A stretch of 64,000 bases of DNA, taken from Paenibacillus lautus NBRC 15380 (GTDB taxonomy: Bacteria; Bacillota; Bacilli; Paenibacillales; Paenibacillaceae). The position numbers and the translations under genes are program-made. The stretch is taken from contig NZ_BIMF01000013.1 of NCBI RefSeq assembly GCF_004000945.1, positions 124,001 to 188,000 of the forward strand, given 5' to 3'. The notes beneath the pieces were generated by a model. The model was given only the letters and a program-made list of their open reading frames with translations, ran no database searches and was not told the origin of the DNA. Below, piece after piece: positions 1-9,156 of the stretch (the first letter of the stretch is position 1; each line of letters begins with the position of its first letter).

Positions 1-179
1 GTTCGTCTGTGTGGGAGTATGTACAAGCTGGAAAAGTACTGCCAAGACAATCCGCGAAGTTCCCTGACGGTGTAGCACAGGAATTCTCCGGTGCGATGCA
101 GGCCTTCTTCGCAGGTAAATCCGATGCGAACAAGATGCTTGAGGATATGCAGACATCCTGGGATAGTCTGAAAAAGTAA
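1..179 (+). CDS. Sugar ABC transporter substrate-binding protein, C-terminal end (partial)
   Basis: The window opens inside a reading frame that runs to a TAA at 177-179. The last 58 codons read like the C-terminus of an extracellular solute-binding protein of the carbohydrate uptake family 1: an aromatic/Trp helix, then 'GAMQAFFAGK' and a final helix 'MLEDMQTSWDSLKK', a typical ending for these lipoproteins. The two glycosidase genes that follow suggest that the transporter imports galactosides; that link is inferred from position. The 5' end lies outside the window, so signal peptide and full length cannot be judged. Confidence 0.75.
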   Translation, partial: SSVWEYVQAGKVLPRQSAKFPDGVAQEFSGAMQAFFAGKSDANKMLEDMQTSWDSLKK

Positions 180-216
180 GGAGCAACGCTCTAATCCAAG
201 TTAGCTAATCGTTCAT

Positions 217-267
217 AAGAGGTATGATCCCTGTCCGATAAGACATGGGATGGTGCCTCTTTTCTTT
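217..267 (+). terminator. Rho-independent terminator after the binding-protein gene
   Basis: An imperfect hairpin (arms starting AAGAGG and ending CCTCTT, inner ATCCC/GGGAT) is followed by a T-rich run. It would end the transporter operon and leave the downstream glycosidase pair to its own promoter or to read-through. Confidence 0.7.
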
Positions 268-328
268 AAGATTGAAAGTGCGCCGATAGACGGTTTTTTA
301 GCTAAGGAACGATGAAGGAGGCAATTCG

Positions 329-2371
329 ATGATTAATGAACATTTTCCTAAGATATGGTATGGCGGGGACTACAACCCCGAGCAATGGGATAAGGCAACG
401 ATGGAAGAGGACCTGCGGATGTTTGAGCTGGCCGGCGTGGACGTGGCGACCCTCAATGTATTCTCCTGGGCCAAAACGCAGCGCGATGAGGATAGCTATG
501 ATTTCACGTGGCTTGATGAAATTATGGATCGATTGGCAGAGGAGCAGGTCCATGTCTGCTTGGCAACAAGCACGGGGGCGCATCCGGCCTGGATGGCCAA
601 GAAATACCCGGACATCCTGCGCGTTGATTACGATGGACGCAAACGCAAATTCGGCGGTCGTCATAATTCCTGTCCGAACAGCCCGACGTATCGCAAATAT
701 TCGGTGCTGATGGCGCGCAAGCTGGCTGAACGGTACAAGGATCATCCGGCACTGGTCATCTGGCACGTCTCCAATGAGTACGGGGGGTATTGCTATTGCG
801 ACAATTGCGAGTTGCAGTTCCGCGTCTGGCTGAAAGAGCGTTACGGGACGCTCGATAAGCTGAATGCCGCATGGAATACCGGATTCTGGGGCCATACCTT
901 TTACGAGTGGGACGAGATTGTGGTACCGAACGCGCTCAGCGAAGAGTTCAACGGGAACCGGACGTTCTTCCAAGGGATATCGCTGGACTATCGCCGATTC
1001 CAATCCGACAGCCTGCTGGCATGTTACCGATTGGAGAAGGAAGAACTGAAGAAGGTTACGCCGCACATTCCGGTCACCACCAATCTGATGGGATTTTATC
1101 CGGAGCTCGATTACTTCGAGTGGGCGAAGCACATGGATGTGGTATCCTGGGACAACTATCCCGCGATTGATACGCCGGTAAGCTTTACGGCGATGTCGCA
1201 TAACCTGATGCGCGGGCTGAAAAGCGGACAGCCGTTCATGCTGATGGAGCAGACCCCGAGCGTTCAAAACTGGTCGCCATACAATTCCGCTAAGCGTCCC
1301 GGCGTGATGAGATTGTGGAGTTATCAGGCCGTAGCCCATGGGGCCGATACGATCATGTTCTTCCAGCTCCGCCGTTCCGTGGGGGCATGCGAGAAGTTCC
1401 ACGGCGCATTGATTGAGCATGTGGGACATGAGCACACCCGGGTCTTCCGGGAATGCGCGGAGCTGGGGCAAGAGCTGCAGCAGCTCGGAGACAAGCTGCT
1501 CGACTCCCGTTCGCACGCCAAGGTAGCGATTATGTATGATTGGGAGAATCGTTGGGCGCTGGAGCTGTCAAGCGGACCTTCCAAAGCGCTGAACTACGTG
1601 GATGAGGTTCATAAGTATTATGATGCGCTGTACCAGCTGAATATCCAGACGGATATCATCAGCGTTGAGGAGGACCTGAGCAAGTACGATGTGGTGATTG
1701 CCCCGGTGATGTATATGGTTAAGCCTGGCGTTGCCCAGCGCGTGGAGCAGTTTGTGTCCAGGGGCGGAACCTTTGTGACGACCTTCTTCAGCGGCATCGT
1801 CAACGAGAACGATCTGGTGACCCTGGGAGGTCATCCCGGCGAGCTGCGCAAGGTAACTGGCATCTGGGCCGAGGAGATCGATGCCCTTCTTCCCGGGCAG
1901 CAAAATCAGATCAACATGAAGCAGGATTGGGGATCACTGCGTGGAAGTTATCCATGTGGAATTTTGTGCGACGTCATCCATGCGGAGACGGCGGAGGTTC
2001 TGGCTGAGTACGGATCCGACTTCTATAAAGGCACGCCTGTTCTGACGAAGAATGCGTTTGGCGAAGGTCACGCTTATTATGTGGCGAGCAGTCCGGATTC
2101 GCAGTTCCTGCAGGGATTTCTTGCTAATCTGTGCGAAGAACAGGGTGTGAAGCCGCTGCTGGATACTCCAGCCGGGGTAGAGGTGGTGGAACGGGTGAAG
2201 GATGGGAACTCCTATTTGTTCATCATGAACCACAATGCCGAAGAGATGACGTTTGATGCAGGTTCTGCCAATCAATTCGATCTCCTGGGCAGCCGACAGA
2301 TTTCGGGTCATGTTACGATTCCGGGAAGGGACGTCATGATTCTGGAGCGGACGGCCGCCGTAAGGTCTTAA
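329..2371 (+). CDS. Beta-galactosidase, glycoside hydrolase family 42
   Basis: This 680-residue protein has the normal length for a GH42 beta-galactosidase, a cytoplasmic enzyme that cleaves terminal beta-galactosides. The acid/base Glu is E150 in 'WHVSNEYGG' and the nucleophile is E307 in 'FMLMEQTPS'. Four cysteines (C115, C155, C157, C160) match the structural zinc site of family members such as the Thermus A4 enzyme. The fold is a TIM barrel (about 1-390), a glutamine-amidotransferase-like trimerisation domain (about 395-600) and a small beta domain. The ATG at 329 follows a GGAGG at good spacing. It pairs with the alpha-galactosidase 48 bp downstream, so the two probably form one transcript for mixed galacto-oligosaccharides. 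There is no signal peptide. Confidence 0.95.
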   Translation: MINEHFPKIWYGGDYNPEQWDKATMEEDLRMFELAGVDVATLNVFSWAKTQRDEDSYDFTWLDEIMDRLAEEQVHVCLATSTGAHPAWMAKKYPDILRVDYDGRKRKFGGRHNSCPNSPTYRKYSVLMARKLAERYKDHPALVIWHVSNEYGGYCYCDNCELQFRVWLKERYGTLDKLNAAWNTGFWGHTFYEWDEIVVPNALSEEFNGNRTFFQGISLDYRRFQSDSLLACYRLEKEELKKVTPHIPVTTNLMGFYPELDYFEWAKHMDVVSWDNYPAIDTPVSFTAMSHNLMRGLKSGQPFMLMEQTPSVQNWSPYNSAKRPGVMRLWSYQAVAHGADTIMFFQLRRSVGACEKFHGALIEHVGHEHTRVFRECAELGQELQQLGDKLLDSRSHAKVAIMYDWENRWALELSSGPSKALNYVDEVHKYYDALYQLNIQTDIISVEEDLSKYDVVIAPVMYMVKPGVAQRVEQFVSRGGTFVTTFFSGIVNENDLVTLGGHPGELRKVTGIWAEEIDALLPGQQNQINMKQDWGSLRGSYPCGILCDVIHAETAEVLAEYGSDFYKGTPVLTKNAFGEGHAYYVASSPDSQFLQGFLANLCEEQGVKPLLDTPAGVEVVERVKDGNSYLFIMNHNAEEMTFDAGSANQFDLLGSRQISGHVTIPGRDVMILERTAAVRS

Positions 2372-2419
2372 AGAGGACCATGGAGATTTAACTCGGACCT
2401 TGGTTAGGGGGCAAAAGCA

Positions 2420-4609
2420 GTGAGTATACATTTTCATGAAGATCTGGGGGTATTCCATCTCCAAAGCGATCGATCAAGTTATGTGATTGAGCTTGTGCGG
2501 GGCGTTTATCCGGCGCATGCCTATTGGGGGCGCCGGATTCGCGATGACCGCGTCTTAGGATTGCTGGAACGCAGGGGAAGAGCATCCTTTTCGCCGTCGC
2601 CGTTTCGCGAGGATGCTTCCTTTTCCCTAGACAGTTTGCCTCAGGAATACCCGGGCTACGGCAGTGGCGATTTCCGGCAGCCTGCGTACCAGGTACAGCT
2701 GGCTAACGGGACCACCGTCACCGAAGCGGAATATGTCCGTCACCGGATATACAGCGGCAAACCGAAGCTGGAAGGCTTGCCTGCCGTATACGCGGAACAG
2801 GATGACGAGGCGGATACGCTGGAGCTGGAACTGCTTGATCGGGTAAGCGGATTGACGATTTATTTGTCTTATACGGTCATGAATGCGTTTGATGCTATTT
2901 CCCGTTCCGTATCCTTCCGCAATGACAGCAAAGAGAACATGACGCTGCTGCGGGCCATGAGCGCCAGCGTGGATATGAATCATAGCCGTTATGACCTTCT
3001 GCATCTTCATGGGGCATGGGCGAGAGAGCGCCATGTGCAGCGCAGAAGATTATCCCCAGGCATGCAGGGGATTGAGAGCCGCAGGGGTTCAAGCAGCCAT
3101 AACCATAATCCGTTTCTTGCGCTGCTGTCCGAAGGCGCCGGCGAAGAGCACGGTGAGGTGTATGGCTTCAGCCTTGTATACAGCGGCAGCTTCTCTGCAC
3201 AGATTGAGGTGGATCAATACGAAACAGCCCGGGTTACGATGGGATTGAATCCATTCGATTTTTCCTGGCTGCTGGAGCCGGGACAATCGTTCCAGACGCC
3301 GGAAGCGGTAATGGTTTTCTCTGCGGAAGGCTTGGGCGGCATGTCCAGACGCTATCATAAGATGTACCGTACAAGGCTGAGCCGGGGGCAATTCCGGGAT
3401 GCCACGCGCCCAGTATTGGTTAACAACTGGGAAGCGACCTACTTTAACTTTAATGCGGATAAAATCGAGCAAATCGCCAGCGCCGGACGGGATCTCGGCA
3501 TCGAGTTGTTTGTGCTGGATGACGGCTGGTTCGGCAAGCGAAATGATGATACGACTTCCCTCGGGGATTGGGTCGTTGACAAGAACAAGCTGCCGGAAGG
3601 CCTTGAGGATCTCGTGAAGCGGGTTCGCGATCTGGATATGCAGTTCGGTTTGTGGTTTGAGCCGGAGATGATTTCGCCGGACAGCGATCTGTACCGTCAG
3701 CATCCGGACTGGTGCCTGCATGTAGAAGGACGCAGGCGAACGGAAGGGAGACAGCAGCTGATCCTGGACTTCTCCCGCCAGGAAGTAGGCGATGCGGTGG
3801 CCGATATGGTTCGTAGCATCCTGAGAAGCGCGCCGATCACCTATGTGAAATGGGACATGAACCGAAATATGACGGAGATCGGGTCGGCCGCGCTGCCGCT
3901 TGAACGCCAGCGGGAAACGGCCCACCGTTATATGCTCGGGTTGTATCGGGTGATGGAGCAGCTGACGACCGAGTTCCCGCATATTTTGTTTGAGAGCTGC
4001 TCCGGCGGTGGAGGACGCTATGATCCGGGGATGCTGTATTACATGCCGCAGACGTGGACAAGCGATAACTCCGATGCCGTCAGCCGATTGAAGATTCAAT
4101 ACGGAACGAGCCTTGTGTATCCTCTTAGCTCCATGGGAGCCCATGTATCCGCCGTTCCGAATCATCAGGTGCACCGGAATACTTCACTGCGTACGAGAGG
4201 CCATGCGGCGATGTCGGGCAATTTCGGATATGAGCTGGATCTGACGGTCTTCAGTGAACAGGAAAAGGATGAGGTCCGCGAGCAGGTGAAACTGTATAAA
4301 GAGATACGGCATCTGGTGCAGTTCGGGGATTTCTACCGCCTTCGGAATCCGTTCGAAGGGAACGAAGCAGCCTGGACCATCGTCTCCGAGGACCGATCGG
4401 AAGCGGTGCTGTATTACTTCCGCATCTTAAGCGAGGCGAATGAGCCGATTGTGTGGCTGCGTACGGCGGGGCTGGATCCGGATGGAGATTATCGGTGCAT
4501 TGAAGATGGGAACATCTACGGCGGAGACCGACTGATGAACGCCGGATTGGCCGTTCCCGCGATGCATGGCGATTTCCAGAGCTTTATGTGGAGGTTCAAA
4601 CGAGTGTAA
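2420..4609 (+). CDS. Alpha-galactosidase, glycoside hydrolase family 36
   Basis: This 729-residue GH36 enzyme hydrolyses terminal alpha-1,6-galactosides such as melibiose and raffinose in the cytoplasm. It has an N-terminal beta-supersandwich (about 1-330), a TIM barrel (about 335-640) and a C-terminal beta domain. The nucleophile is D479 in 'YVKWDMNR'; the acid/base is D549 in 'TSDNSD'; the 'ESCSGGGGRYDPGM' loop is the family substrate loop. Length equals the tetrameric bacterial type (AgaA/MelA). The start is the GTG at 2420, behind a G-rich ribosome site. It lies 48 bp after the GH42 gene on the same strand. Confidence 0.95.
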   Translation: MSIHFHEDLGVFHLQSDRSSYVIELVRGVYPAHAYWGRRIRDDRVLGLLERRGRASFSPSPFREDASFSLDSLPQEYPGYGSGDFRQPAYQVQLANGTTVTEAEYVRHRIYSGKPKLEGLPAVYAEQDDEADTLELELLDRVSGLTIYLSYTVMNAFDAISRSVSFRNDSKENMTLLRAMSASVDMNHSRYDLLHLHGAWARERHVQRRRLSPGMQGIESRRGSSSHNHNPFLALLSEGAGEEHGEVYGFSLVYSGSFSAQIEVDQYETARVTMGLNPFDFSWLLEPGQSFQTPEAVMVFSAEGLGGMSRRYHKMYRTRLSRGQFRDATRPVLVNNWEATYFNFNADKIEQIASAGRDLGIELFVLDDGWFGKRNDDTTSLGDWVVDKNKLPEGLEDLVKRVRDLDMQFGLWFEPEMISPDSDLYRQHPDWCLHVEGRRRTEGRQQLILDFSRQEVGDAVADMVRSILRSAPITYVKWDMNRNMTEIGSAALPLERQRETAHRYMLGLYRVMEQLTTEFPHILFESCSGGGGRYDPGMLYYMPQTWTSDNSDAVSRLKIQYGTSLVYPLSSMGAHVSAVPNHQVHRNTSLRTRGHAAMSGNFGYELDLTVFSEQEKDEVREQVKLYKEIRHLVQFGDFYRLRNPFEGNEAAWTIVSEDRSEAVLYYFRILSEANEPIVWLRTAGLDPDGDYRCIEDGNIYGGDRLMNAGLAVPAMHGDFQSFMWRFKRV

Positions 4610-4695
4610 GTTGCCATACTCAAGCTTTACCATCTGCGTCCGAGCGCAGCGTTATTTATAACATCGATCCAACCTATAGCTGAATAATGCCAAAA

Positions 4696-4735
4696 AAGAA
4701 CCGTCAGAGATGCAACAACTCTGGCGGTTCTTGCT
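4696..4735. terminator. Bidirectional terminator between convergent genes
   Basis: A hairpin with 14-bp arms (one G-U pair) has A-runs on one side and T-rich sequence on the other. It sits between the alpha-galactosidase end and the end of the minus-strand gene, so it can serve both. Confidence 0.8.
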
Positions 4736-4753
4736 GTTTCATCCCGGCTGCCC

Positions 4754-5095
4754 TCAGGTTGCCGTGATGGAATAGGTGCCCCGGTCCGTTGTGAGCACCA
4801 CTTGACGGTCTTGGATGTCCGCAGCCGTTAACCCGTCCAGTCCAATGACAAAGGCATTGCTCGGCAGCGGCGCTTCATGGCCGGCTGTGATGACAACGCC
4901 GGGGCCGTGCAGCAGGAGCGCATGGCGGTCTCCGTAACCGTCGATGGACTGCTCTTGATGCTGCTGGTGTTCAAATCGTTCCAGCTGTATTTCAATCTGG
5001 TCCTGATCCTTCTCTTCTTGCTTGGATATGTGCAGAGTGTGATTGCTTTTGGATTGAAGCCAATGGGTGACCTCTTCGATCGATGGATTCATCAT
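4754..5095 (-). CDS. Hypothetical protein, 113 residues
   Basis: I do not recognise the family. The frame is open upstream to 5140, but a good AGGAAGG site lies five bases before the ATG at 5095, so the product should start 'MMNPSIEEVTHWL'. It is acidic and soluble, with a His/Gln-rich middle ('FEHQQHQEQS') and a C-terminal beta-rich part ending 'TDRGTYSITAT'. There is no signal peptide or membrane helix. It is convergent with the galactosidase operon and divergent from the 302-residue membrane-anchored protein. No function is proposed. Confidence 0.6.
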   Translation of the reverse strand: MMNPSIEEVTHWLQSKSNHTLHISKQEEKDQDQIEIQLERFEHQQHQEQSIDGYGDRHALLLHGPGVVITAGHEAPLPSNAFVIGLDGLTAADIQDRQVVLTTDRGTYSITAT

Positions 5096-5285
5096 GAACA
5101 CCTTCCTTGATTTTAGGGTGGCTTCACATAGTCTGTCCATGAAACCGCAACCTTATTTCAATTTCAAGGGGTTCCTTCGTCAGAAAGCATATGAAAAATT
5201 AACGCGGATCAAACCCTCTTCATCTATTTACGTGTTAAGATAGTTTCATAATATGGAACAATCGCATGATACATAAGGAGGGGCC

Positions 5286-6194
5286 ATGAGCAAGAAATGG
5301 TATTATGTTCTCGCCATCCTGTTCGTAGCCTGCAGCTGGGTCGGGAATGTCTGGTATTATGAATCCAACCAACTGGGAAGAACCGTATTCCTTGAGCATC
5401 ATGTGGAAACAAGGGAAGGGGGAGGCCATGTATTTGACTTGTATTATGTAGAGGACAAACGAGCAGACAAGACGCTAAGCTCCATCCGGATCGAAGGTTA
5501 TCCCGGACAGATGATAACGCCATACCCCCAATATGCAGAGTATCAGAGGCAGGACCTGGGAAAAATAATGGTGAACTTAAATACACCTTCCGCCGAGGAA
5601 GAAGGGACAGGAGAGCAGCTGAAGGAGCCGGTTCTCGTTCGAGAGATTACTGCCCTATACTCCGATGGAACCTCGGAACGAGTGGATATCGGGGAGATTT
5701 ACATATGGCCTGGCGTATATGATCAGGAAGATCGAGATCCGATATCGTGGACGTCCGGCGGATCCTCTTCCGATAACTTGGGCTACGAATCTGCCGTCGT
5801 GAAGCGGTCCCTTCAGTTAACGGCGTTCTCCTCGAAATGGATGGATATCGCAGAGGAAGGAGATCTCCGAATCCATGTCGACATTTCCAGACAAATACCG
5901 GGTACTAGTTACCGGTCTCAGCCTTCGGAAGCACACATCGAGTTAAGAGGTAAACCTATCGACGAGATTCAGCTTCCACTCCAGATTAATAAAGGGGATT
6001 CCATAAGAATCAGCCACCAATTTGATATGCCATCGCTTGAGAAGAGCATGAAGGTATATCAGCTGATATTGAGAACCTCCTTTATGGAGGAAGGCCGTCG
6101 CTATCGGTATGGAGATACGATGATTCCTTATCATCCAAGGCCGACGGATCAAGAAATGACGGAATTTGTTCGGGAAAGCAGGAGGAAACCATGA
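5286..6194 (+). CDS. Membrane-anchored hypothetical protein, 302 residues
   Basis: The protein begins with a single hydrophobic segment (about residues 5-21, 'YYVLAILFVACSWVG') that anchors or exports it; the rest is hydrophilic, beta-rich and extracellular by inference. The cysteine in that segment is not in a clean lipobox. I recognise no domain. A clear AAGGAGG precedes the ATG at 5286. The stop overlaps the start of the next gene (ATGA at 6191-6194), so the two are translationally coupled and probably act together at the membrane. Confidence 0.65.
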   Translation: MSKKWYYVLAILFVACSWVGNVWYYESNQLGRTVFLEHHVETREGGGHVFDLYYVEDKRADKTLSSIRIEGYPGQMITPYPQYAEYQRQDLGKIMVNLNTPSAEEEGTGEQLKEPVLVREITALYSDGTSERVDIGEIYIWPGVYDQEDRDPISWTSGGSSSDNLGYESAVVKRSLQLTAFSSKWMDIAEEGDLRIHVDISRQIPGTSYRSQPSEAHIELRGKPIDEIQLPLQINKGDSIRISHQFDMPSLEKSMKVYQLILRTSFMEEGRRYRYGDTMIPYHPRPTDQEMTEFVRESRRKP

Positions 6195-6751
6195 GAAGCG
6201 CATATTATCGCATCGTGTGGGGCCTGCTCTTTGTACTGGTCGATCTGAAGATCGAAGTTGTGGATGTATTGCCGGACATGCTGGGATACCTGCTGATGGC
6301 TTCGGGATTATGGCGGCTTCAGGCGTTGAACGGATATTTTAGGGCAGGGCATCTGTCAGCCTGGCTGCTGCTGATCTGGTCGGTTCTTTCATTATTCTGG
6401 TTTCCTGAGGTGGGGACAGGCGGCGTGCCTATGCAATCTGTGAAGGAGCTGATGGTTCAACTGCCTTCCATCTGCTTGCATATGGGATTGATGTTCGGAA
6501 TCTGCCGAGGCATTCAAGCCAATTCCGCAGGTGCCGAATCCGGACTGGATCATAAGGCCCGCTTCCGGGGGCACTTGTTTATGGCCGCGCAGCTGCTATG
6601 GCTTATTGCCTACCCGTTCATACTAAATTTGGATTCGGGCGATATGATCCCTGTCATTTTTATATGCTCGCTCGCTGTGATGGCTGCCGAGATCGCGGTT
6701 CTGCTTCTCGTCAGGCTTGCCGGACGGGAATGGACAGAGGAAACGGAATAA
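6191..6751 (+). CDS. Multi-pass membrane protein of unknown function, 186 residues
   Basis: About five hydrophobic helices are visible, including 'IVWGLLFVLVD', 'AWLLLIWSVLSLFWF' and a C-terminal 'VIFICSLAVMAAEIAVLLL'. The opening resembles small Bacillus/Paenibacillus membrane proteins with a conserved 'D(L/I)K...PD..GY' motif after the first helix; I cannot name the family. It overlaps the previous gene by four bases, so the pair is likely one functional unit. No catalytic residues stand out. Confidence 0.6.
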   Translation: MRSAYYRIVWGLLFVLVDLKIEVVDVLPDMLGYLLMASGLWRLQALNGYFRAGHLSAWLLLIWSVLSLFWFPEVGTGGVPMQSVKELMVQLPSICLHMGLMFGICRGIQANSAGAESGLDHKARFRGHLFMAAQLLWLIAYPFILNLDSGDMIPVIFICSLAVMAAEIAVLLLVRLAGREWTEETE

Positions 6752-6797
6752 AGTGCAAGACCTCAGTCCGTAATGGCTAACGGAGTTTAAACAAAGT

Positions 6798-6983
6798 TTA
6801 ACTGTTATCTTTGCTGGGATGATAGACAATCGTAACGCCCAGCTGGTTATATATTTCTTCGGTGTAGTGGTGATCCGGGCAATGCTTGATCGTAGCCATG
6901 TCTTCCTGCCTGGAAATCAGCTTCTGCTCGCAATCAGGGCAACGGTCCTGGAAAAGGAATTTCAGCTTATTCAACATGCTCAC
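6798..6983 (-). CDS. Small zinc-ribbon-like protein, about 61 residues
   Basis: The frame is open further upstream, but AAGGAGG lies six bases before a GTG at 6983 (residues VSMLNKLKFLFQ...); an ATG at 6977 is the alternative start. The product has one CxxC ('RCPDCEQKL') and a Cys/His pair ('HCPDHHY'), which together could bind a zinc ion. No other domain is seen. It is convergent with the membrane-protein pair and divergent from the TauE-type permease. Confidence 0.55.
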   Translation of the reverse strand: MSMLNKLKFLFQDRCPDCEQKLISRQEDMATIKHCPDHHYTEEIYNQLGVTIVYHPSKDNS

Positions 6984-7099
6984 CACACACCTCCTTAATT
7001 TCCGATACAAATACTTGGGTTTATTATAAATCAATAACGGGGTACATTCAATAGCAATGTGCGTGGTCACGATATTAAATTGAACGGAGATCGATCACC

Positions 7100-7894
7100 T
7101 TGATAGTGCAGCTTGTAGTCATGATCTTTATAGGTATCATCGGTTCTTTTTTCTCAGGATTGCTGGGAATTGGGGGGGCGATCATTAACTTTCCTTTGCT
7201 GCTATACGTTCCTTCCTGGTTTGGATTGGAGGCCTTTACCTCCAAGGAGGTGGCGTCTATCAGCATGCTGCAGGTATTTTTCGCCTCATTGTCAGGCATG
7301 ATCACCAACCGGATGAGTTCGCGCGGCGGTGAGTCGTACTTTCACAAGCCATTGGTCATTCAGATGGGTATCAGCACCCTGGTTGGCAGTCTGATCGGGA
7401 GTTTGTCCTCCATGCTGATGACGAGCGGTACAATTAACGTAATTTACGGTTTTCTGGCGGTTATCGCCGTGTTATTGATGATTGTGCCGACCCGGGCAAC
7501 CATGGAAAACAGGTCGGTTACCGAGGTGACTTATCATTCAGGGATTGCAATGGGAGCCGCTTTTATTGTCGGCGGCATAGCCGGGATTGTAGGCGCTGGC
7601 GGCGCATTTATCCTGATCCCCATCATGCTGACGATTCTTAAGATACCGACTCGGATAACCATCGCATCCTCACTCGCGATCGTCTTTCTGTCCGCGGTCG
7701 GGGGCGTCATCGGCAAAATCGCCTCGGGCGACATTCCGATCTGGCCGTCTTTGTTCGCAGTTGCCGGAAGCTTGATGGGTGCCCCCATCGGCGCCATCAT
7801 CAGTCGCAAGCTGAACGTCCGACTGCTGCGGTATGCCTTGGCGATTCTCATTGCCGTTACGGCCGTGAAGATCTGGATCGATATTTTAGGGTAA
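7100..7894 (+). CDS. TauE/SafE-family permease (sulfite or organosulfur anion exporter family)
   Basis: This 264-residue integral membrane protein has eight or so hydrophobic helices and the internal duplication of the family: 'GLLGIGGAIINFPLLL' near residue 20 and 'GIVGAGGAFILIPIML' near 165. Members move sulfite, sulfoacetate or related anions across the cytoplasmic membrane; the substrate here is not known. The TTG at 7100 gives the normal N-terminus with a GGAG ten bases upstream; a GTG two codons further in is possible. It is followed 49 bp later by the aldo/keto reductase on the same strand. Confidence 0.85.
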   Translation: MIVQLVVMIFIGIIGSFFSGLLGIGGAIINFPLLLYVPSWFGLEAFTSKEVASISMLQVFFASLSGMITNRMSSRGGESYFHKPLVIQMGISTLVGSLIGSLSSMLMTSGTINVIYGFLAVIAVLLMIVPTRATMENRSVTEVTYHSGIAMGAAFIVGGIAGIVGAGGAFILIPIMLTILKIPTRITIASSLAIVFLSAVGGVIGKIASGDIPIWPSLFAVAGSLMGAPIGAIISRKLNVRLLRYALAILIAVTAVKIWIDILG

Positions 7895-7943
7895 GTAAAG
7901 AAGTAGAACCTTATTCATCATAGGGAAGAGGAGGAGATCAAGC

Positions 7944-8849
7944 ATGAGAACCAATCCGCTAGGATCTTCGGAATTATATGTAAGCGAAATCGGGCTGGGC
8001 TGTATGTCACTGGGGACGGATGAGGGACAAGCCGTGAAGCTTATCCATGAAGCGCTGGACCGGGGCGTGAATTTTCTGGACACGGCGGATCTGTACGACG
8101 AAGGCCGTAACGAGGAACTGGTAGGCAAAGCGGTTCAAGGTCGGCGCAAGGATGTGATCATTGCCACCAAAGTCGGCAACCGTCGCGTACCCGGGCAGGA
8201 TGGCTGGGTATGGGATCCTTCCAAGGACTACATCAAATCCGCCGTCAAGGATAGTCTTCGCAGACTGGGTACGGATTATATAGATCTCTATCAGCTTCAT
8301 GGGGGGACGCTAGATGATCCGATTGACGAGACGATTGAAGCTTTTGAAGAGCTGAAGCGGGAAGGGTGGATTCGATACTACGGCATCTCGTCCATCCGGC
8401 CGAACGTCATCCGCGAGTATGTCGCGAAGTCCAATATCGTCAGCGTCATGAGCCAGTACAGCATCCTGGACCGGAGACCGGAGGAAGCAGTGCTCGATCA
8501 GCTTGCTGAGAACGGAATATCCGCCATTGCACGGGGTCCCGTTGCCCGCGGCATATTGTCGAAACGCGGACAAGCCAAAGCCGAGAAGGGCTATCTGGAT
8601 TACAGCAAAAATGAGCTGCTTGATGTTCTCAAGGGGCTTGAAGAGGTTGGCCGTGGCGCAGATCTGTCCCATCTGGCCATTCGTTATGCTTTGGCCCATG
8701 CCGCTGTTGCCTGCACAATCCCTGGAGCAAGCTCGCTCGAACAGCTGCTGCATAACTTGGCGGCGGGAAATAAGGAAGAGTTATCGCCGCAGGACATCCA
8801 ATCGATCCAGGCGATCAGTCGCGCCAACCAATATGAGGCTCACCGGTAA
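7944..8849 (+). CDS. Aldo/keto reductase
   Basis: This 301-residue NADPH-dependent oxidoreductase of the AKR superfamily has the full catalytic tetrad: D46 and Y51 ('FLDTADLYDEG'), K76 ('ATKVG') and H119 ('YQLHGG'). The cofactor end is visible as 'CTIPGASSLEQL'. It is the YajO/YhdN-like type that reduces aldehydes or ketones; the natural substrate is unknown. The ATG at 7944 has a GAGGAG site. It may be co-transcribed with the permease upstream. Confidence 0.9.
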   Translation: MRTNPLGSSELYVSEIGLGCMSLGTDEGQAVKLIHEALDRGVNFLDTADLYDEGRNEELVGKAVQGRRKDVIIATKVGNRRVPGQDGWVWDPSKDYIKSAVKDSLRRLGTDYIDLYQLHGGTLDDPIDETIEAFEELKREGWIRYYGISSIRPNVIREYVAKSNIVSVMSQYSILDRRPEEAVLDQLAENGISAIARGPVARGILSKRGQAKAEKGYLDYSKNELLDVLKGLEEVGRGADLSHLAIRYALAHAAVACTIPGASSLEQLLHNLAAGNKEELSPQDIQSIQAISRANQYEAHR

Positions 8850-8970
8850 TGATGGGTGCGATAAGCATGTGAATGATCCATCCCGTTAATCTTTTGGGAC
8901 ATGAAATGTTTATGTCCTGAAGGTTTAAGGATGAACCGCATCTCCGCATGTTATAATAACTGAATAAGAG

Positions 8971-8982
8971 CCTGACGTCAGG
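8971..8982. promoter_or_regulatory. Perfect 12-bp palindrome CCTGACGTCAGG in intergenic DNA
   Basis: A perfect palindrome lies 15 bases before a terminator hairpin in the 307-bp gap after the aldo/keto reductase. It could be an operator half-turn site or chance; no other control element is visible in that gap apart from the terminator. Confidence 0.3.
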
Positions 8983-8996
8983 TGAACATAGAACAT

Positions 8997-9031
8997 GCCC
9001 GCAATCCGCTTTAAGGATCACGGGCTTTTTT
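8997..9031 (+). terminator. Rho-independent terminator after the aldo/keto reductase
   Basis: Arms GCCCG..ATCC and GGAT..CGGGC are followed by six T residues. It separates the permease/reductase pair from the ABC transporter genes. Confidence 0.85.
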
Positions 9032-9156
9032 GTACCTTATAAATTAATTGGCGTCAAAAGATCGGGAATGCCAAACTTTTTGAGACGATGGTTCGTTCCA
9101 AGTAACGTAAACCGCGCGGCTTATGCCATAATCGTTAATGGTGAAAGGATTCTAGA

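Noticed and set aside
302-1516. Long open frame on the minus strand inside the GH42 gene (404 codons)
   Set aside because: It mirrors the coding strand's codon bias, has no domain or ribosome site, and the GH42 protein has intact catalytic residues over the same DNA.
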